Shown piece by piece: positions 31,873-40,828 of a DNA stretch of 64,000 nt. A program made the position numbers and the translations under genes. Source of the DNA: Streptomyces sp. C10-9-1 (GTDB lineage Bacteria > Actinomycetota > Actinomycetes > Streptomycetales > Streptomycetaceae); assembly GCF_024497955.1 (NCBI RefSeq), contig NZ_JANHKP010000011.1, positions 62,001 to 126,000 on the forward strand, written 5' to 3'. Position 1 is the stretch's first letter; the number at the start of each line of letters is the position of its first letter. The notes under the pieces are model-generated. The model made no database searches. It was not told the DNA's origin and saw only the letters and a list, made by a program, of their open reading frames with translations.

Positions 31873-32910
31873 GTGAGCCGAACCACCCCGCCGCGGCCGC
31901 TCGACGTCACCGCGCTCTTCCCCCGACTGGCCCCGCTGGCACGCGCGGCGACCCGGCTGCACCCTCGCGCCGGGTCCCCGTCGCGGTACGACAGTTCGGT
32001 CGGCGGGCCGCTGCTGTGGCCCGCCGGCGAACCCTGGCCCCACTGCGACGAACCGCACACGTGGGATCAGGTGGAAGCGGCTTTCCCCTTGGAGGAGGAG
32101 AGGGAGGAGCGGGGCATCCCGACGCGCGAGCCGGGCCGGCCGCAGCAGGCGTCCGACGCGGAGGAAGCCGGGGAGGGGGCGGCCGGCGACATGGCCGATG
32201 CCGACCTCCCCTGGCCCGGCGGCCCCATGCCCATGCTGCCGGTGGCCCAGTTGTCCGCACGCGACGTCCCGCTGCTCCGTCCCCCCGGAGGAGCCGAAGC
32301 CGATCTGCTCCAGGTGCTGTGGTGCCCTTTCGACCACCCTGACCACCCCAGGACGGCGCTGTTCTGGCGGTCCGCGTCCGAGGTCACCGACGTCCTCGAC
32401 GCGCCACCCGAACCTCCGGGGATCGAGTACCCCGGCTACCTGCCTCAGCCGTGCCTGCTCGCACCCGAGGAGATCACCGAGTACCCCCACTTCCTGGAGC
32501 TGGACAAGGAAACGCGGGAGCAACTGGCCGACTGGAGCAGGTGGCGGGCGGCCGGCGCCGTGGTGGACGGCTCGTACGCCGAGGCGCCGCAGGAGTTCTA
32601 CACGACCCGGCTGTCCGTTGCCCCCGGCTGGAAGGCGGGTGGCTGGTCCCGTTGGGGTCTCACCGACCCCATGCCCCGGGTCTGCTCCGTGTGCGGCACC
32701 GCGATGGACCCGCTGCTGACCATCGCCACGACCGAGTGGAACTCCGGCACCGAGAGCTGGGCACCCGAGGGGGACCAGGCCCGCGACCCGCTCCCGCCCG
32801 GCGTCCCCCCGGCGAACTACACCCGGGTCGTGCTCGCCGGCGGCTACAGCCTGCAACTCCACGTCTGCCCGGTCTCCGAGGACCACCCGCACCTCGAACT
32901 CGTCCAGTAG
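31873..32910 (+). CDS. DUF1963-like protein, candidate immunity factor
   Basis: A 345-residue cytoplasmic protein, GTG 31873. DUF1963/YwqG-type landmarks: SVGGPLLWPAGEPWPHCDEP, PMPMLPVAQLSARDVPLLRP, LLQVLWCPFDHPDHP, a C-terminal SVCGTAMDPLLTIATTEW and LQLHVCPVSEDHPHLELVQ. An acidic insertion (about residues 75-118, EEEREERG...EEAGEGAA) replaces part of the family core. DUF1963 proteins are commonly found beside polymorphic toxins or as stand-alone cytosolic proteins of unknown function. The 31-base spacing from the secreted nuclease gene and the absence of any export signal fit an immunity protein that protects the producer; this is inference. The gene is followed by a hairpin and a long gap. 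Confidence 0.78.
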   Translation: MSRTTPPRPLDVTALFPRLAPLARAATRLHPRAGSPSRYDSSVGGPLLWPAGEPWPHCDEPHTWDQVEAAFPLEEEREERGIPTREPGRPQQASDAEEAGEGAAGDMADADLPWPGGPMPMLPVAQLSARDVPLLRPPGGAEADLLQVLWCPFDHPDHPRTALFWRSASEVTDVLDAPPEPPGIEYPGYLPQPCLLAPEEITEYPHFLELDKETREQLADWSRWRAAGAVVDGSYAEAPQEFYTTRLSVAPGWKAGGWSRWGLTDPMPRVCSVCGTAMDPLLTIATTEWNSGTESWAPEGDQARDPLPPGVPPANYTRVVLAGGYSLQLHVCPVSEDHPHLELVQ

Positions 32911-33470
32911 GGACCTCCGGCGGCCGCACGGCGGCTTCGGCGCGCCGTTCCGCGCCCCGCCGAGCGGGGCGACCACCGCGATCGGCCGGGCGACGGACGG
33001 TGGATGCGGCCCCGCAGCCCGCCGTGCGCGGCGCCCGGCGCCCCTCGGGCGGCCTCCCTTCCGGCCTCGGCCGGTGCGTCGGCCCCGTACCCGGCGCTTC
33101 CGGCCCGGCCCGCGGGGGCCGCCTCGCGCCCGGACGCACCGGCGGTGCCGTGGCCACGCCCGTGCGGGCTTCCGTGCCACCCTCCCGCCGACCGCACCGC
33201 GCGCGGCGCCCCCGCGGACGCCCGGGCGGCCACGCCACCGTCCGCCCGGCCCGCCGCACGGGCGTACCCGCCGCCTGCCGGCCGGCCCACCCCTCCGCCC
33301 GCACCCCTGCGCGCGTTGCCTCCCGTCCTGCGTGTCCCCAGGTCGGATGCGGTTTCCCGGCCGCGCGTCCGGAAGGCAACAGGAAACCCACCCATCCCGG
33401 AGGGCAACGGGGCAACGCTGGATGCATCAGCACACGGCACGACGGAGCCGCGAGCCCGGACGGGGGACCC
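32911..33470. other. 560-base gap, no gene
   Basis: Low-complexity GC-rich frames here look non-coding. An 8-bp hairpin CGCCCCGC/GCGGGGCG (32953-32960 with 32964-32971) soon after the DUF1963 stop is a probable terminator. The promoter of the next lipoprotein gene must lie toward the right end, near the less GC-rich GGCAACAGGAAACCC stretch (about 33376-33390). Confidence 0.45.
32953..32971 (+). terminator. Terminator after DUF1963-like gene
   Basis: 8-bp perfect stem with a 3-base CGA loop, 43 bases after the stop codon. Confidence 0.5.
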
Positions 33471-34403
33471 ATGAAGCGCACACTCACCTCTCTGTGCGTG
33501 CTCGCCGTGGCCGTGGCGGCCACCGCGAGCGGCTGCACCGACGGCACCGGTGCGCGCGGTCCCGGCCCCGCCGCAGCGGCCGACCGCCAGGTCCGGCAGC
33601 AGCTGACCTGGCGGCAGGAGCTGCGCATCGCGGACGCCCGGCAGCGTCTGACCAAGCAGTGCATGAACCGCCACGGCTTCGACTACTGGGAGGACCGCAC
33701 CCTGACCCTGCGCGAGAGCCGACCGGTGCGCTACGTCCAGGACGACGTGGCGTGGGCCCGTGCCCACGGCTACGGCGGCCGGATCGCCGCCGAGCACGCC
33801 CGCGTCCGCGAGCGCAACCCCATCGGCACCTACCGGCAGAGCCTTTCCCCGGCCCGGCGCGCCGCCTTCGACACCGCGCTCGACGGCGGTGACGACGCGC
33901 GCATGCTCGCGGCCCCCCTTCCCGGGGGCGGCGAAGTCCGCAAGCGCCTCGGCGGCTGCACCGAGGAGGCCGAACGCACGCTCTACGGCGACCCGGAGGA
34001 ATGGTTCCGCACCGGCAAGGTGGTCTCCGGCCTGCGCGCCCTGTACGGCGGGGAGCTGATGCAGGACCCCCGGCTCACCTCGGCGATCCGGGCATGGTCC
34101 CGGTGCATGACGCAGGCAGGACATCCCCACGAGGACCCCCCGGCGGCCCGGGAGGCCGTCAGGACCGACACCGTCCGGCTGGGCGCGGCCCGCGCGGACG
34201 AGGCGTTCACCGCCGAGCGGAGGACCGCCGTGGCGGACGCGCTCTGCGCCCGCCGGACGTCCCTGCGGGCCGTGGCCTCGGCCCGGGAGACGTACTACGA
34301 AGACCGCCTGCGCGACCGGTTCGGGCCGGACGTCGACACCCACCGCGACCTCGCTCGGCAGGCCTACGACCGGGCGGTGCGCATCGTCCCGGAGCGCGAC
34401 TGA
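33471..34403 (+). CDS. Lipoprotein paired with secreted I36-type protein (copy 2)
   Basis: A 310-residue lipoprotein, ATG 33471. Signal MKRTLTSLCVLAVAVAATAS ends in a lipobox-like TASGC. The mature helical domain repeats the landmarks of the 10.5-kb lipoprotein: TKQCMNRHGFDYW, a Tyr/Gly-rich region (VQDDVAWARAHGYGG), LGGCTEEAERTLYGDPEEWF, IRAWSRCMTQAGHPHEDP, then a late VADALCARR. Overall identity is low, but Cys spacing and order agree, so the two are probably distant paralogues. It is 105 bases upstream of a secreted I36/crystallin-like gene in the same direction; in copy 1 the order is reversed. Function unknown; surface-anchored partner of the secreted protein is the obvious hypothesis. 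Confidence 0.8.
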   Translation: MKRTLTSLCVLAVAVAATASGCTDGTGARGPGPAAAADRQVRQQLTWRQELRIADARQRLTKQCMNRHGFDYWEDRTLTLRESRPVRYVQDDVAWARAHGYGGRIAAEHARVRERNPIGTYRQSLSPARRAAFDTALDGGDDARMLAAPLPGGGEVRKRLGGCTEEAERTLYGDPEEWFRTGKVVSGLRALYGGELMQDPRLTSAIRAWSRCMTQAGHPHEDPPAAREAVRTDTVRLGAARADEAFTAERRTAVADALCARRTSLRAVASARETYYEDRLRDRFGPDVDTHRDLARQAYDRAVRIVPERD

Positions 34404-34508
34404 CCGGCTCGCGCCCCGGGCGTGCATCGCCCACCGGTGGAAGCGGGGCCACCGCCCGGCGCACCACCACCCACCCATGCACCACCGAAACGAAACGAGG
34501 GAATCACC

Positions 34509-34961
34509 ATGCGCATGGTCACCGCCGCGGCAGCGCTCGCCGGGCTCGCCGCCCTGGGCGTCACCGTCCCCGCCACCGCCGCGCAGGCCGCCGGGAGCGT
34601 TGCCGCCGGCCCCGTCTGCAACAGCAAGTGGGGTCCCCGCAACGGCCACATGTACGCCTGGCAGGACCTGGACTGCACGGGCACCCTGCTGATCAGCACG
34701 GCGGGCAACAGCAGCTGGTGGGGGGCCGGCAACGACAAGGCCACGTCCGTCATGAACCGCGGCTACGTCGGCAGCCTCGACCACGTCAAGTTCTACGAGC
34801 ACATCAACCACGGCGGCGGCTACTCCTGTCTCGCACCGGGCGAGCTGTACGCCGACAACCTGACCGACAACCGGCTGAGCAACGGCGTCGGCGCGAACGA
34901 CACCATCACCTCCCACAAGTGGGTGAACAGCGGGGACTGCGGCGGTCACTTCCTGACCTGA
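34509..34961 (+). CDS. Secreted I36 / crystallin-fold-like protein (copy 2)
   Basis: A 150-residue secreted protein, ATG 34509 after CGAGGGA. Signal peptide cleaved near AQAA (residue 27). Mature domain: VCNSKWGPRNGHMYAWQDLD, CTGTLLISTAGNSSWWGAGN, then DHVKFYEHINHGGGYSCLAP, and the end WVNSGDCGGHFL. The FYEHINHGGGYSCL segment is a typical crystallin Greek-key half (F/Y-E-x-x-x-x-x-G), and four Cys are present. It is more crystallin-like than the copy at 11.4 kb but of the same size and context. The role may be inhibition, Ca binding or wall association; none is proven. A strong hairpin follows at once. Confidence 0.82.
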   Translation: MRMVTAAAALAGLAALGVTVPATAAQAAGSVAAGPVCNSKWGPRNGHMYAWQDLDCTGTLLISTAGNSSWWGAGNDKATSVMNRGYVGSLDHVKFYEHINHGGGYSCLAPGELYADNLTDNRLSNGVGANDTITSHKWVNSGDCGGHFLT

Positions 34962-34968
34962 GCCCGTC

Positions 34969-35004
34969 GCCCGCCACCGGCGGCCGAGGCCGCCGGTGGC
35001 GGGC
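34969..35004 (+). terminator. Strong terminator after I36-type gene
   Basis: Perfect 16-bp stem GCCCGCCACCGGCGGC (34969-34984) with 34989-35004 and a CGAG tetraloop, 8 bases after the stop. Confidence 0.85.
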
Positions 35005-35113
35005 CGCGCCCGGCCGGGGCAACCCGCCGCCCCGAGCCGGGCCGCACCCCGCACCCGGGGCACCCCCTGCGCACGAACGGCGGTCGCGACCGCCCCCGAA
35101 CCGACCCGGGAAG

Positions 35114-35160
35114 GAACGTCCGGAGCCGCCGTCGCGCGGTTCCGGACGTTCGTGGTTTTT
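35114..35160 (+). terminator. Rho-independent-like terminator with T-tract
   Basis: 11-bp perfect stem GAACGTCCGGA (35114-35124) with 35141-35151 (16-base loop), then GTGGTTTTT (35152-35160). A U-tract is rare in this genome type. It insulates the STAND gene from upstream transcription. Confidence 0.75.
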
Positions 35161-35254
35161 CGCCACTCCGAGTGAATGGCTTGGCCGCCCCGGCAACCCC
35201 CGCAGTAGCCTGGAACTCCGCCGTCTCGCTGCCCGTACCGCCTTGGGGGACGTC

Positions 35255-38200
35255 ATGGGGGACCCGCAGCCCGGAGATCCGGCAGACCACACCGACGACC
35301 GCGACGGGAGTCCGCCGCCCCCTCCCGGCCGGCTCTCCTTCCCCGCACAACTGAGGAGAACGCGGCAGGAACGCGGGCTCTCCCTCGCCGACCTGGCCCG
35401 GCGGACGCACTACAGCAAGGGCTACCTCAGCAAGATCGAGACCGGGGCGAAGCGCGCCACGCCCGATGTCGCCCGCCTGTGCGACCAGGTGCTGAACGCC
35501 CGGGGCGCCCTGCTGCGGCTGGTGGAACCGGCTCCGGGGGACGGCGAATCCGCCCGCGCGGCCGAGGACGCCGCACGGCAGCCCGACGACGCGTGCCCCT
35601 ACCGCGGTCTGTCCCCGTTCACCTCGCAGGACGAGGAGTGGTTCTTCGGGCGGGAGCGCGCGACCGCCGCACTCGTCGAGCGCGTCTTCCAACGGGTCGG
35701 GTGCGGACCGCTGATGCTCGTCGCACCCTCCGGCGCGGGCAAGTCGTCGCTGCTCAACGCCGGTCTCGTCACCGCGCTCCGGCGCGGGGACCTCCCCATG
35801 CCCGGCGCCGACCGCTGGCCCGTGGTGACCCTCACCCCGACCTCGCGACCGCTGGACGAGCTGCTGGAGCGCACCGCGAAGGCCCTGGGCGGGGACCTGG
35901 GCATCACCGTGGCGGAGGTGCGGGAACGCCCCGACGCGCTGCTCGGCGCCGTACGCGCCGCGGCGGCCGACGCACCGCCCGCGCCTCCCGGGGAACGGCG
36001 GCCCCCGCCGCCCCGGCCCGTCCTGATCGTGGACCAGTTCGAGGAGCTGTTCACCGTCTGCACCGACGAGGAGGAGCGGCGCTCCCTCGTCCACGTGCTC
36101 TGCGCACTCGCGACCGCCCGGCCGACAGGATCCGCGGACGAACCCGCGGTGGTGGTCCTCGGCATGCGGGCCGACTTCACCGGCAACTGCCTGGACCATC
36201 CCGAGCTGACCACGGTCCTGACCGACGGACTCTTCGTCCTGTCCCCGATGTCCGTGGCCGAGTTGGAGGAGTCGATCACACGTCCGGCCGAACGCGCCGG
36301 GATCACCCTCGACCCGGGGCTCGTCCCCCTGGTGCTCCGCGACGCCGGCCTCCAGCCCGGCACGGCGGCTCCCGGGAGCGGTGCCGACACGCCCGCCGGG
36401 GTTCTGCCCCTCGTCTCCCACGCCCTGCTCGCCACCTGGCAGCGACGCGAGGAGTCCCGGTTGACCGTCGCCGGGTACGAGCAGGCCAGCGGCATCCGGG
36501 GCGCGATCGCACGCTCCGCCGAAAGCGTCTTCGCCCAACTGCACCCGGCCGAGCAGAAGACGATCCGCCGCATCCTGTCCCGGCTGGTCCACGTCGCCGA
36601 CGGCACCGGGGCGACCCGCCGCCGGATGAGCCGGACCGCCCTGATGGAGCAGTTCGCCGACGCGGACGGAGCCGCCGCCGCGCTGGACGCCTTCGTCCGG
36701 GCCCGGCTCGTCACGCTGGACAGCGACACGGTCGAGATCACCCACGAGGCCCTGCTGCACGCCTGGCCCCGGCTGCGCGACTGGATCCACGCCGACCGCG
36801 CCGGTCTGCTTCTCCACCAGCAACTCGCCTACGCCACCGCCGAGTGGGAACGCGAGGACCGCGACCCGTCCGCCCTCTACCGGGGCACCCGCCTGGACAC
36901 CGCCTGCGCCTGGGCCGACGAACTGGACGGCTGGAGCCGACTCGGCCCGGGCGAGGAGGAGTTCCTGCGAGCCGGTCAGGCCGAGGAGGACGGGCGCAGG
37001 GCGCAGGCCAGGCGACAGGTCCGGCTGCGCCAGGGCATGCTCGCCACGCTCGCCGTCCTGCTGGGCCTCGCCCTGACCGCCGGCGCCCTCGCCTACACCC
37101 AGCGCGAGAGCGCCCTCGCCCAGGAACGCATCGCCCGCTCCCAGGCGCTGGCCGTGCGGTCCGCGTCCCTCGCCGGGGGGCGGCCGGAGGCGTCGATGCT
37201 GCTCGCCGAGGAGGCCTACCGCGCGGGTGCCACCGCCGAGGCGCGCGGAGCCCTGCTCAGCACCCAGGCCCAGCCCTTCTCCGCCCGGCTCACGGGCCAT
37301 CGCGGACCGGTGAACGCCGTGGCCTTCGCACCGGACGGGCAGTCGCTGGCGACGGCCAGTTCGGACGGCACGGTGGCCCTGCGCAGCGTGGACGGCGGCC
37401 ACCGGACGCTCGCCACCCTCACCGTCCCCGGACGGGTGCGCTCGATCGCCTTCAGCCCCGACAGCCGTACCCTCGCCGTGACGTCGACGGACGGACCCGT
37501 GAGTCTCTGGGACGCCGCCGACGGGCGCCGGACGGCCCTGCTCTCCTCCCGGACGAAAGGGGCCCGGGCCGTGTCGTTCGACCCGCGCGGGCGTACGCTC
37601 GCCGTCGCGACGGCCGACGGGACGGTGCAGCTGTGGGACGTCGGTCGAGGCACCCGTCCCGCCGCCTCGCTCCCCGGGCACGAGGGGGCCGTCAACGCAC
37701 TGGCGTACGCCCCCGACGGCCTGACCCTCGTCTCGGCCGGAGCCGACGGGACCCTGCGGCTCTGGGACACCGGCCGGGCCAGTCCGCTCGGTGTGCTGGA
37801 GGGGCATACCGACGCGGTGCTGGGTGCGGCGTTCTCCCCCGGCGGACGCGAGGTGGCCTCCGCCGGCGTGGACCGGACCGTACGGCTGTGGGACCCGCGG
37901 ACCGGCCGGCAGACCGCGAAGTTCACCGGGAGCAGCGACGACATCAACGCCGTCGCGTACATGCCCGACGGCGCCACGGTCGTCGGCGCGGTCGGCGACG
38001 GAACGACCCGGCTGTGGGACGTGCGCAGCGGACGCCAGACCGCGACACTCGCCGGGCACACCGACTACGTCCTGGGCGTGGCCGTGACCTCCGACGGTTC
38101 CCTCCTGGCCACGGCGGGCTTCGACCAGTCCGTGGTCCTGTGGAGCCTGGGCGGTCCGGTGCTGACGGCCCGTCCGTTCACGGAGGTCTGGCAGGTCGAG

Positions 38201-39142
38201 TACAGCCCCGACGGGAAGCTGCTGGCCACCGCGGACACCGATCACACCGTGCGGCTCTGGGACGTGGCGGAGCGCACCGTGGTACGCAGGCTGGACGGCC
38301 ACACCGAGGCGGTCTTCTCCGTGGCCTTCTCGCCCGACGGCCGGACCCTCGCCTCGGCGGGCTCCGACGGCACGGTCCGCCTGTGGGACGTGGCCGGGCA
38401 CGACCATCTGACGACGCTGACGGGCCACACGGGGGAGGTCTTCTCCGTGGCCTTCTCGCCCGACGGCCGGACCCTCGCCTCGGCGGGCTCCGACCGCACG
38501 GTCCGCCTGTGGGACGTGGCCGCGCGCACCCACCTGACGACGCTGACCGGCCACAAGGACTACGTCAACGACGTGGCCTTCAGCCCCGACGGCCGCACCC
38601 TGGCGAGCGTGAGCGACGATCTGACCGTGCGGCTCTGGGACATGGCCGGGCGCCGCGGCCCGGCCACGCTCAGGGGGCATACCGGCGCGGTACGGGGCGT
38701 CGCCTTCAGCCCCGGTGGCCGCACCCTCGCCACCAGTGGCAACGACGGCACCGTACGCCTGTGGGACAGCCGTGCACACCGCTTCGAGGCGGCCCTGACC
38801 GGCCACACCGGCTCCGCGCGCGGCATCGCGTTCTCCCCCGACGGCCGCACCCTCGCCAGCAGCGGCAACGACCGCACGGTCCGCCTGTGGGACGTGCCCC
38901 GGCAGCGGCCGTGGGCCACGTTGACGGGCCACACCAACGCGGTGTGGGGCGTCGCCTTCGCGCCCGACGGCCGCACGGTCGCCAGCAGCAGCACCGACGG
39001 CACCGTGCAGTTGTGGAACCTGGACCTCGGCGCGCGGCTGACGGAGATCTGCCGACTGCGGTCCGGCATGGAGCAACGCCGACGCGAGGCGCTCCTGCCC
39101 GAGCTGACGGTCTCCCGGAAGGCGCCCTGCGCCCGGAGCTGA
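35255..39142 (+). CDS. HTH-STAND NTPase with C-terminal WD40 propellers
   Basis: A 1295-residue signalling protein, ATG 35255 (MGDPQPGDPADHTDDRDGSP). Domains in order: XRE-type HTH (about 30-90; LSLADLARRTHYSKGYLSKI); nSTAND1 NTPase opening PYRGLSPFTSQDEEWFFGRE near 115, Walker A APSGAGKSS at 157-165, Walker B PVLIVDQFEELFT near 257; a winged-helix/helical arm (about 380-590); a membrane-like helix (GMLATLAVLLGLALTAGALA, about 595-615); then about fourteen WD40 repeats (about 670-1280). STAND proteins are signal-activated switches; bacterial ones include antiphage sensors and regulators. The N-terminal HTH and the membrane helix make either a tethered regulator or a sensor possible. Two adjacent WD repeats are nearly identical in DNA. 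Confidence 0.93.
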   Translation: MGDPQPGDPADHTDDRDGSPPPPPGRLSFPAQLRRTRQERGLSLADLARRTHYSKGYLSKIETGAKRATPDVARLCDQVLNARGALLRLVEPAPGDGESARAAEDAARQPDDACPYRGLSPFTSQDEEWFFGRERATAALVERVFQRVGCGPLMLVAPSGAGKSSLLNAGLVTALRRGDLPMPGADRWPVVTLTPTSRPLDELLERTAKALGGDLGITVAEVRERPDALLGAVRAAAADAPPAPPGERRPPPPRPVLIVDQFEELFTVCTDEEERRSLVHVLCALATARPTGSADEPAVVVLGMRADFTGNCLDHPELTTVLTDGLFVLSPMSVAELEESITRPAERAGITLDPGLVPLVLRDAGLQPGTAAPGSGADTPAGVLPLVSHALLATWQRREESRLTVAGYEQASGIRGAIARSAESVFAQLHPAEQKTIRRILSRLVHVADGTGATRRRMSRTALMEQFADADGAAAALDAFVRARLVTLDSDTVEITHEALLHAWPRLRDWIHADRAGLLLHQQLAYATAEWEREDRDPSALYRGTRLDTACAWADELDGWSRLGPGEEEFLRAGQAEEDGRRAQARRQVRLRQGMLATLAVLLGLALTAGALAYTQRESALAQERIARSQALAVRSASLAGGRPEASMLLAEEAYRAGATAEARGALLSTQAQPFSARLTGHRGPVNAVAFAPDGQSLATASSDGTVALRSVDGGHRTLATLTVPGRVRSIAFSPDSRTLAVTSTDGPVSLWDAADGRRTALLSSRTKGARAVSFDPRGRTLAVATADGTVQLWDVGRGTRPAASLPGHEGAVNALAYAPDGLTLVSAGADGTLRLWDTGRASPLGVLEGHTDAVLGAAFSPGGREVASAGVDRTVRLWDPRTGRQTAKFTGSSDDINAVAYMPDGATVVGAVGDGTTRLWDVRSGRQTATLAGHTDYVLGVAVTSDGSLLATAGFDQSVVLWSLGGPVLTARPFTEVWQVEYSPDGKLLATADTDHTVRLWDVAERTVVRRLDGHTEAVFSVAFSPDGRTLASAGSDGTVRLWDVAGHDHLTTLTGHTGEVFSVAFSPDGRTLASAGSDRTVRLWDVAARTHLTTLTGHKDYVNDVAFSPDGRTLASVSDDLTVRLWDMAGRRGPATLRGHTGAVRGVAFSPGGRTLATSGNDGTVRLWDSRAHRFEAALTGHTGSARGIAFSPDGRTLASSGNDRTVRLWDVPRQRPWATLTGHTNAVWGVAFAPDGRTVASSSTDGTVQLWNLDLGARLTEICRLRSGMEQRRREALLPELTVSRKAPCARS
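38311..38521 (+). repeat. Near-identical tandem WD40 repeats
   Basis: Segments 38311-38395 and 38437-38521 are about 85 bases each, 126 bases (42 codons) apart, and differ at a single base (Gly codon to Arg codon, GACGGC versus GACCGC). Neighbouring WD units are more diverged, so this pair is a recent duplication or gene-conversion product. Confidence 0.85.
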
Positions 39143-39204
39143 ACGGTCCCCCCATCGGTCGGGGCACGGCAGGCCGGTGCCGCCGGGCCGGGATCGCCCC
39201 TTCC

Positions 39205-39528
39205 TCACGGACGGGGGCGGGGCACCACCGGTTCACCGTCCGGGTGCCGGCGCGTCGTGCGGTGGCGCCGTGCGCCGAGCGGGCTGATCTCGAAGACCAG
39301 CCGCCCCAGCGCAACGAGGGCGCCCTGCCCGAACACGAGGACCAGCCACGATCCGTCGCGCCAGTACCAGTCCTCGGTCCAGGGGCGTGTGACCGCCAGT
39401 GTCACGACGAGATGGGAGAGGGCGACGACGACGCCCGCCCGTCGGCGCCCCGGGCACACGAGCGGCAGGATCGCCCAGAGCGTGGAGACGGGAACCAGCC
39501 ACGGGACGGCAAAGGCCAGGCCGGACAC
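39205..39528 (-). CDS. Small membrane protein, three predicted helices
   Basis: A 107-residue protein starting at GTG 39528 (VSGLAFAVPWLVPVSTLWAI) behind GAGGTG. Three hydrophobic segments: FAVPWLVPVSTLWAILPLV, AGVVVALSHLVVTLAV and SWLVLVFGQGALVALGRLVF, with a basic His/Arg C-tail on the predicted inside. Family not recognised. It converges with the STAND gene, 62 bases away. The start was chosen because upstream frame is Arg/Pro low-complexity without a ribosome site. Confidence 0.62.
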   Translation of the reverse strand: MSGLAFAVPWLVPVSTLWAILPLVCPGRRRAGVVVALSHLVVTLAVTRPWTEDWYWRDGSWLVLVFGQGALVALGRLVFEISPLGARRHRTTRRHPDGEPVVPRPRP

Positions 39529-39918
39529 GGCACACCTCGTATCGGTGGAGAGTGCCGCCACTCTCGCACCGGCCGGCCCGTGGAACCAGCCCGGTGGGAT
39601 CTCGCCCGGATCACGATGCGGCCTCGGCGCCCCTTTGGGGGACCGGTGCGCCCGGCCGCCCCGCACGGCGCCCGGCCCCGCGACCCGGCCGTCGGCCTCC
39701 GCAGGCAGGACGGCCGGGAGCGCGTGGCGGCCGCCCCGCGGCCCGCGACTGCCGTCCCCTCCGGCCCTCCTCGGCCTCACCGGACGGAGATCCCGTCGCG
39801 CGCGGAGCCCCTGGCGGGCGGTGCGTCGTCTGTGCCACCGTGGTGAGGGGTGCCGGCCTGTGGCGGCTCCTGCGGTGATCCTGCTCCGGAACCGTGCCCG
39901 GCACGTGAGGGGGGAGAG
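39529..39918. other. 390-base divergent promoter region, no gene
   Basis: Separates the three-helix membrane gene (minus) from the anchored beta-rich gene (plus). GC-rich; no palindrome or promoter I would defend. The right edge carries the AGGGGGGAGAG ribosome site of the next gene. Confidence 0.35.
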
Positions 39919-40803
39919 TTGAGGAACCGGACCACGCTGCGCGGGCTGCGGCACCGTACGCGGCGGCCGGCGCCCCCGGAGGTCCCCGAGCCGTGGTGGA
40001 AGAGGCACGCGAGGGTCCTCTGGCTCGGCGCGGGCATCCCCGTGATCGGCGCGGTGGCGACCGCGATCGCCCTCCAACTGCTGGGCCTGGGCGGGGAGAC
40101 CGAGCCGAGCCCCGCATCGGCCCCCGGCGCCGCCTCCTCGGGCGGCACTCCGACGGCGCCGTTCGTCGTGACCGCGCGACAGGAGAACGACGCCGGATGC
40201 ACCGCCCTTCCCCATCGGGTGTCCTCGCCACAGGACCGCGCTGACCTCGTCAGCGGCGGGGACGCGGACGCCGTCGTCCGGCGCAACCGGGGCGCGCGGG
40301 TCGGCGAACTGCGCGTGGGGCTCACGCTGGAGGGCGGCGCGAGCTCCCTGACCGTCACGTCCATCGGGATCAGGCCGACGTCGCCCCGCGCCGTCGGGCC
40401 GCTCGCCGGGACGCTGGTGTGCGAACCGGACGCCGGGGGAGAGGCGAAGATCCAGCTCTACGCGGACATGGACAGCCCGGACCCCGTCTTCCTCACGGGC
40501 CGGGGCTCCGCACGGGAGTACTTCCGGGAGAACGTCGTCACGCTCGGTCCCGGCGAACAGGTCAACCTGTCGGCGACCTTCTCGTCGGAGAAGGGCTCCC
40601 GGGAGTTCGAACTGCTCGTCCGTTACGTGCGGAACGGGAAGGAGGGGGCCGTGCCGGTTCCCGCGCCCCGAGGGGGACGCTACGCGGTGACCGGCTTCGC
40701 CACGCGGTACGGGGACGTGTACGAGGGGTCGGACGGTGGCGTCTACCGTCGGCTCGACGGTTCCCGCCCCTGCCGATGGGCGCCCCGATCACCGGGATGC
40801 TGA
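39919..40803 (+). CDS. Membrane-anchored protein with beta-rich outer domain, unknown
   Basis: A 294-residue protein. The start is probably TTG 39919 (LRNRTTLRGLRHRTRRPAPP) just after a GAGGGGGGAGAG site; GTG 39850 is a weaker alternative. A basic cytoplasmic stretch and one helix (VLWLGAGIPVIGAVATAIAL, about 36-55) anchor a 230-residue external domain. That domain contains two Cys (DAGCTALP and LVCEPDAG), VGLTLEGGASSLTVTSIGIR and LGPGEQVNLSATFSSEKGSR, reading like an immunoglobulin-type beta-sandwich. No family recognised. The PQQ-type propeller gene follows 25 bases later, so they probably act together at the membrane. Confidence 0.65.
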   Translation: MRNRTTLRGLRHRTRRPAPPEVPEPWWKRHARVLWLGAGIPVIGAVATAIALQLLGLGGETEPSPASAPGAASSGGTPTAPFVVTARQENDAGCTALPHRVSSPQDRADLVSGGDADAVVRRNRGARVGELRVGLTLEGGASSLTVTSIGIRPTSPRAVGPLAGTLVCEPDAGGEAKIQLYADMDSPDPVFLTGRGSAREYFRENVVTLGPGEQVNLSATFSSEKGSREFELLVRYVRNGKEGAVPVPAPRGGRYAVTGFATRYGDVYEGSDGGVYRRLDGSRPCRWAPRSPGC

Positions 40804-40828
40804 CCGAACCCGACGCATGGTGGAGCCG

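Noticed and set aside
33004..33474. Pro/Ala-rich frame of 156 codons before the second lipoprotein
   Set aside because: Low-complexity GC-driven frame with no domain or ribosome site.
34946..39208. A 4.2-kb open frame on the minus strand opposite the STAND-WD40 gene
   Set aside because: Its composition is Gly/Arg/Pro/Val mirror-frame sequence with no domain pattern; the plus-strand gene has clear HTH, Walker and WD40 motifs.
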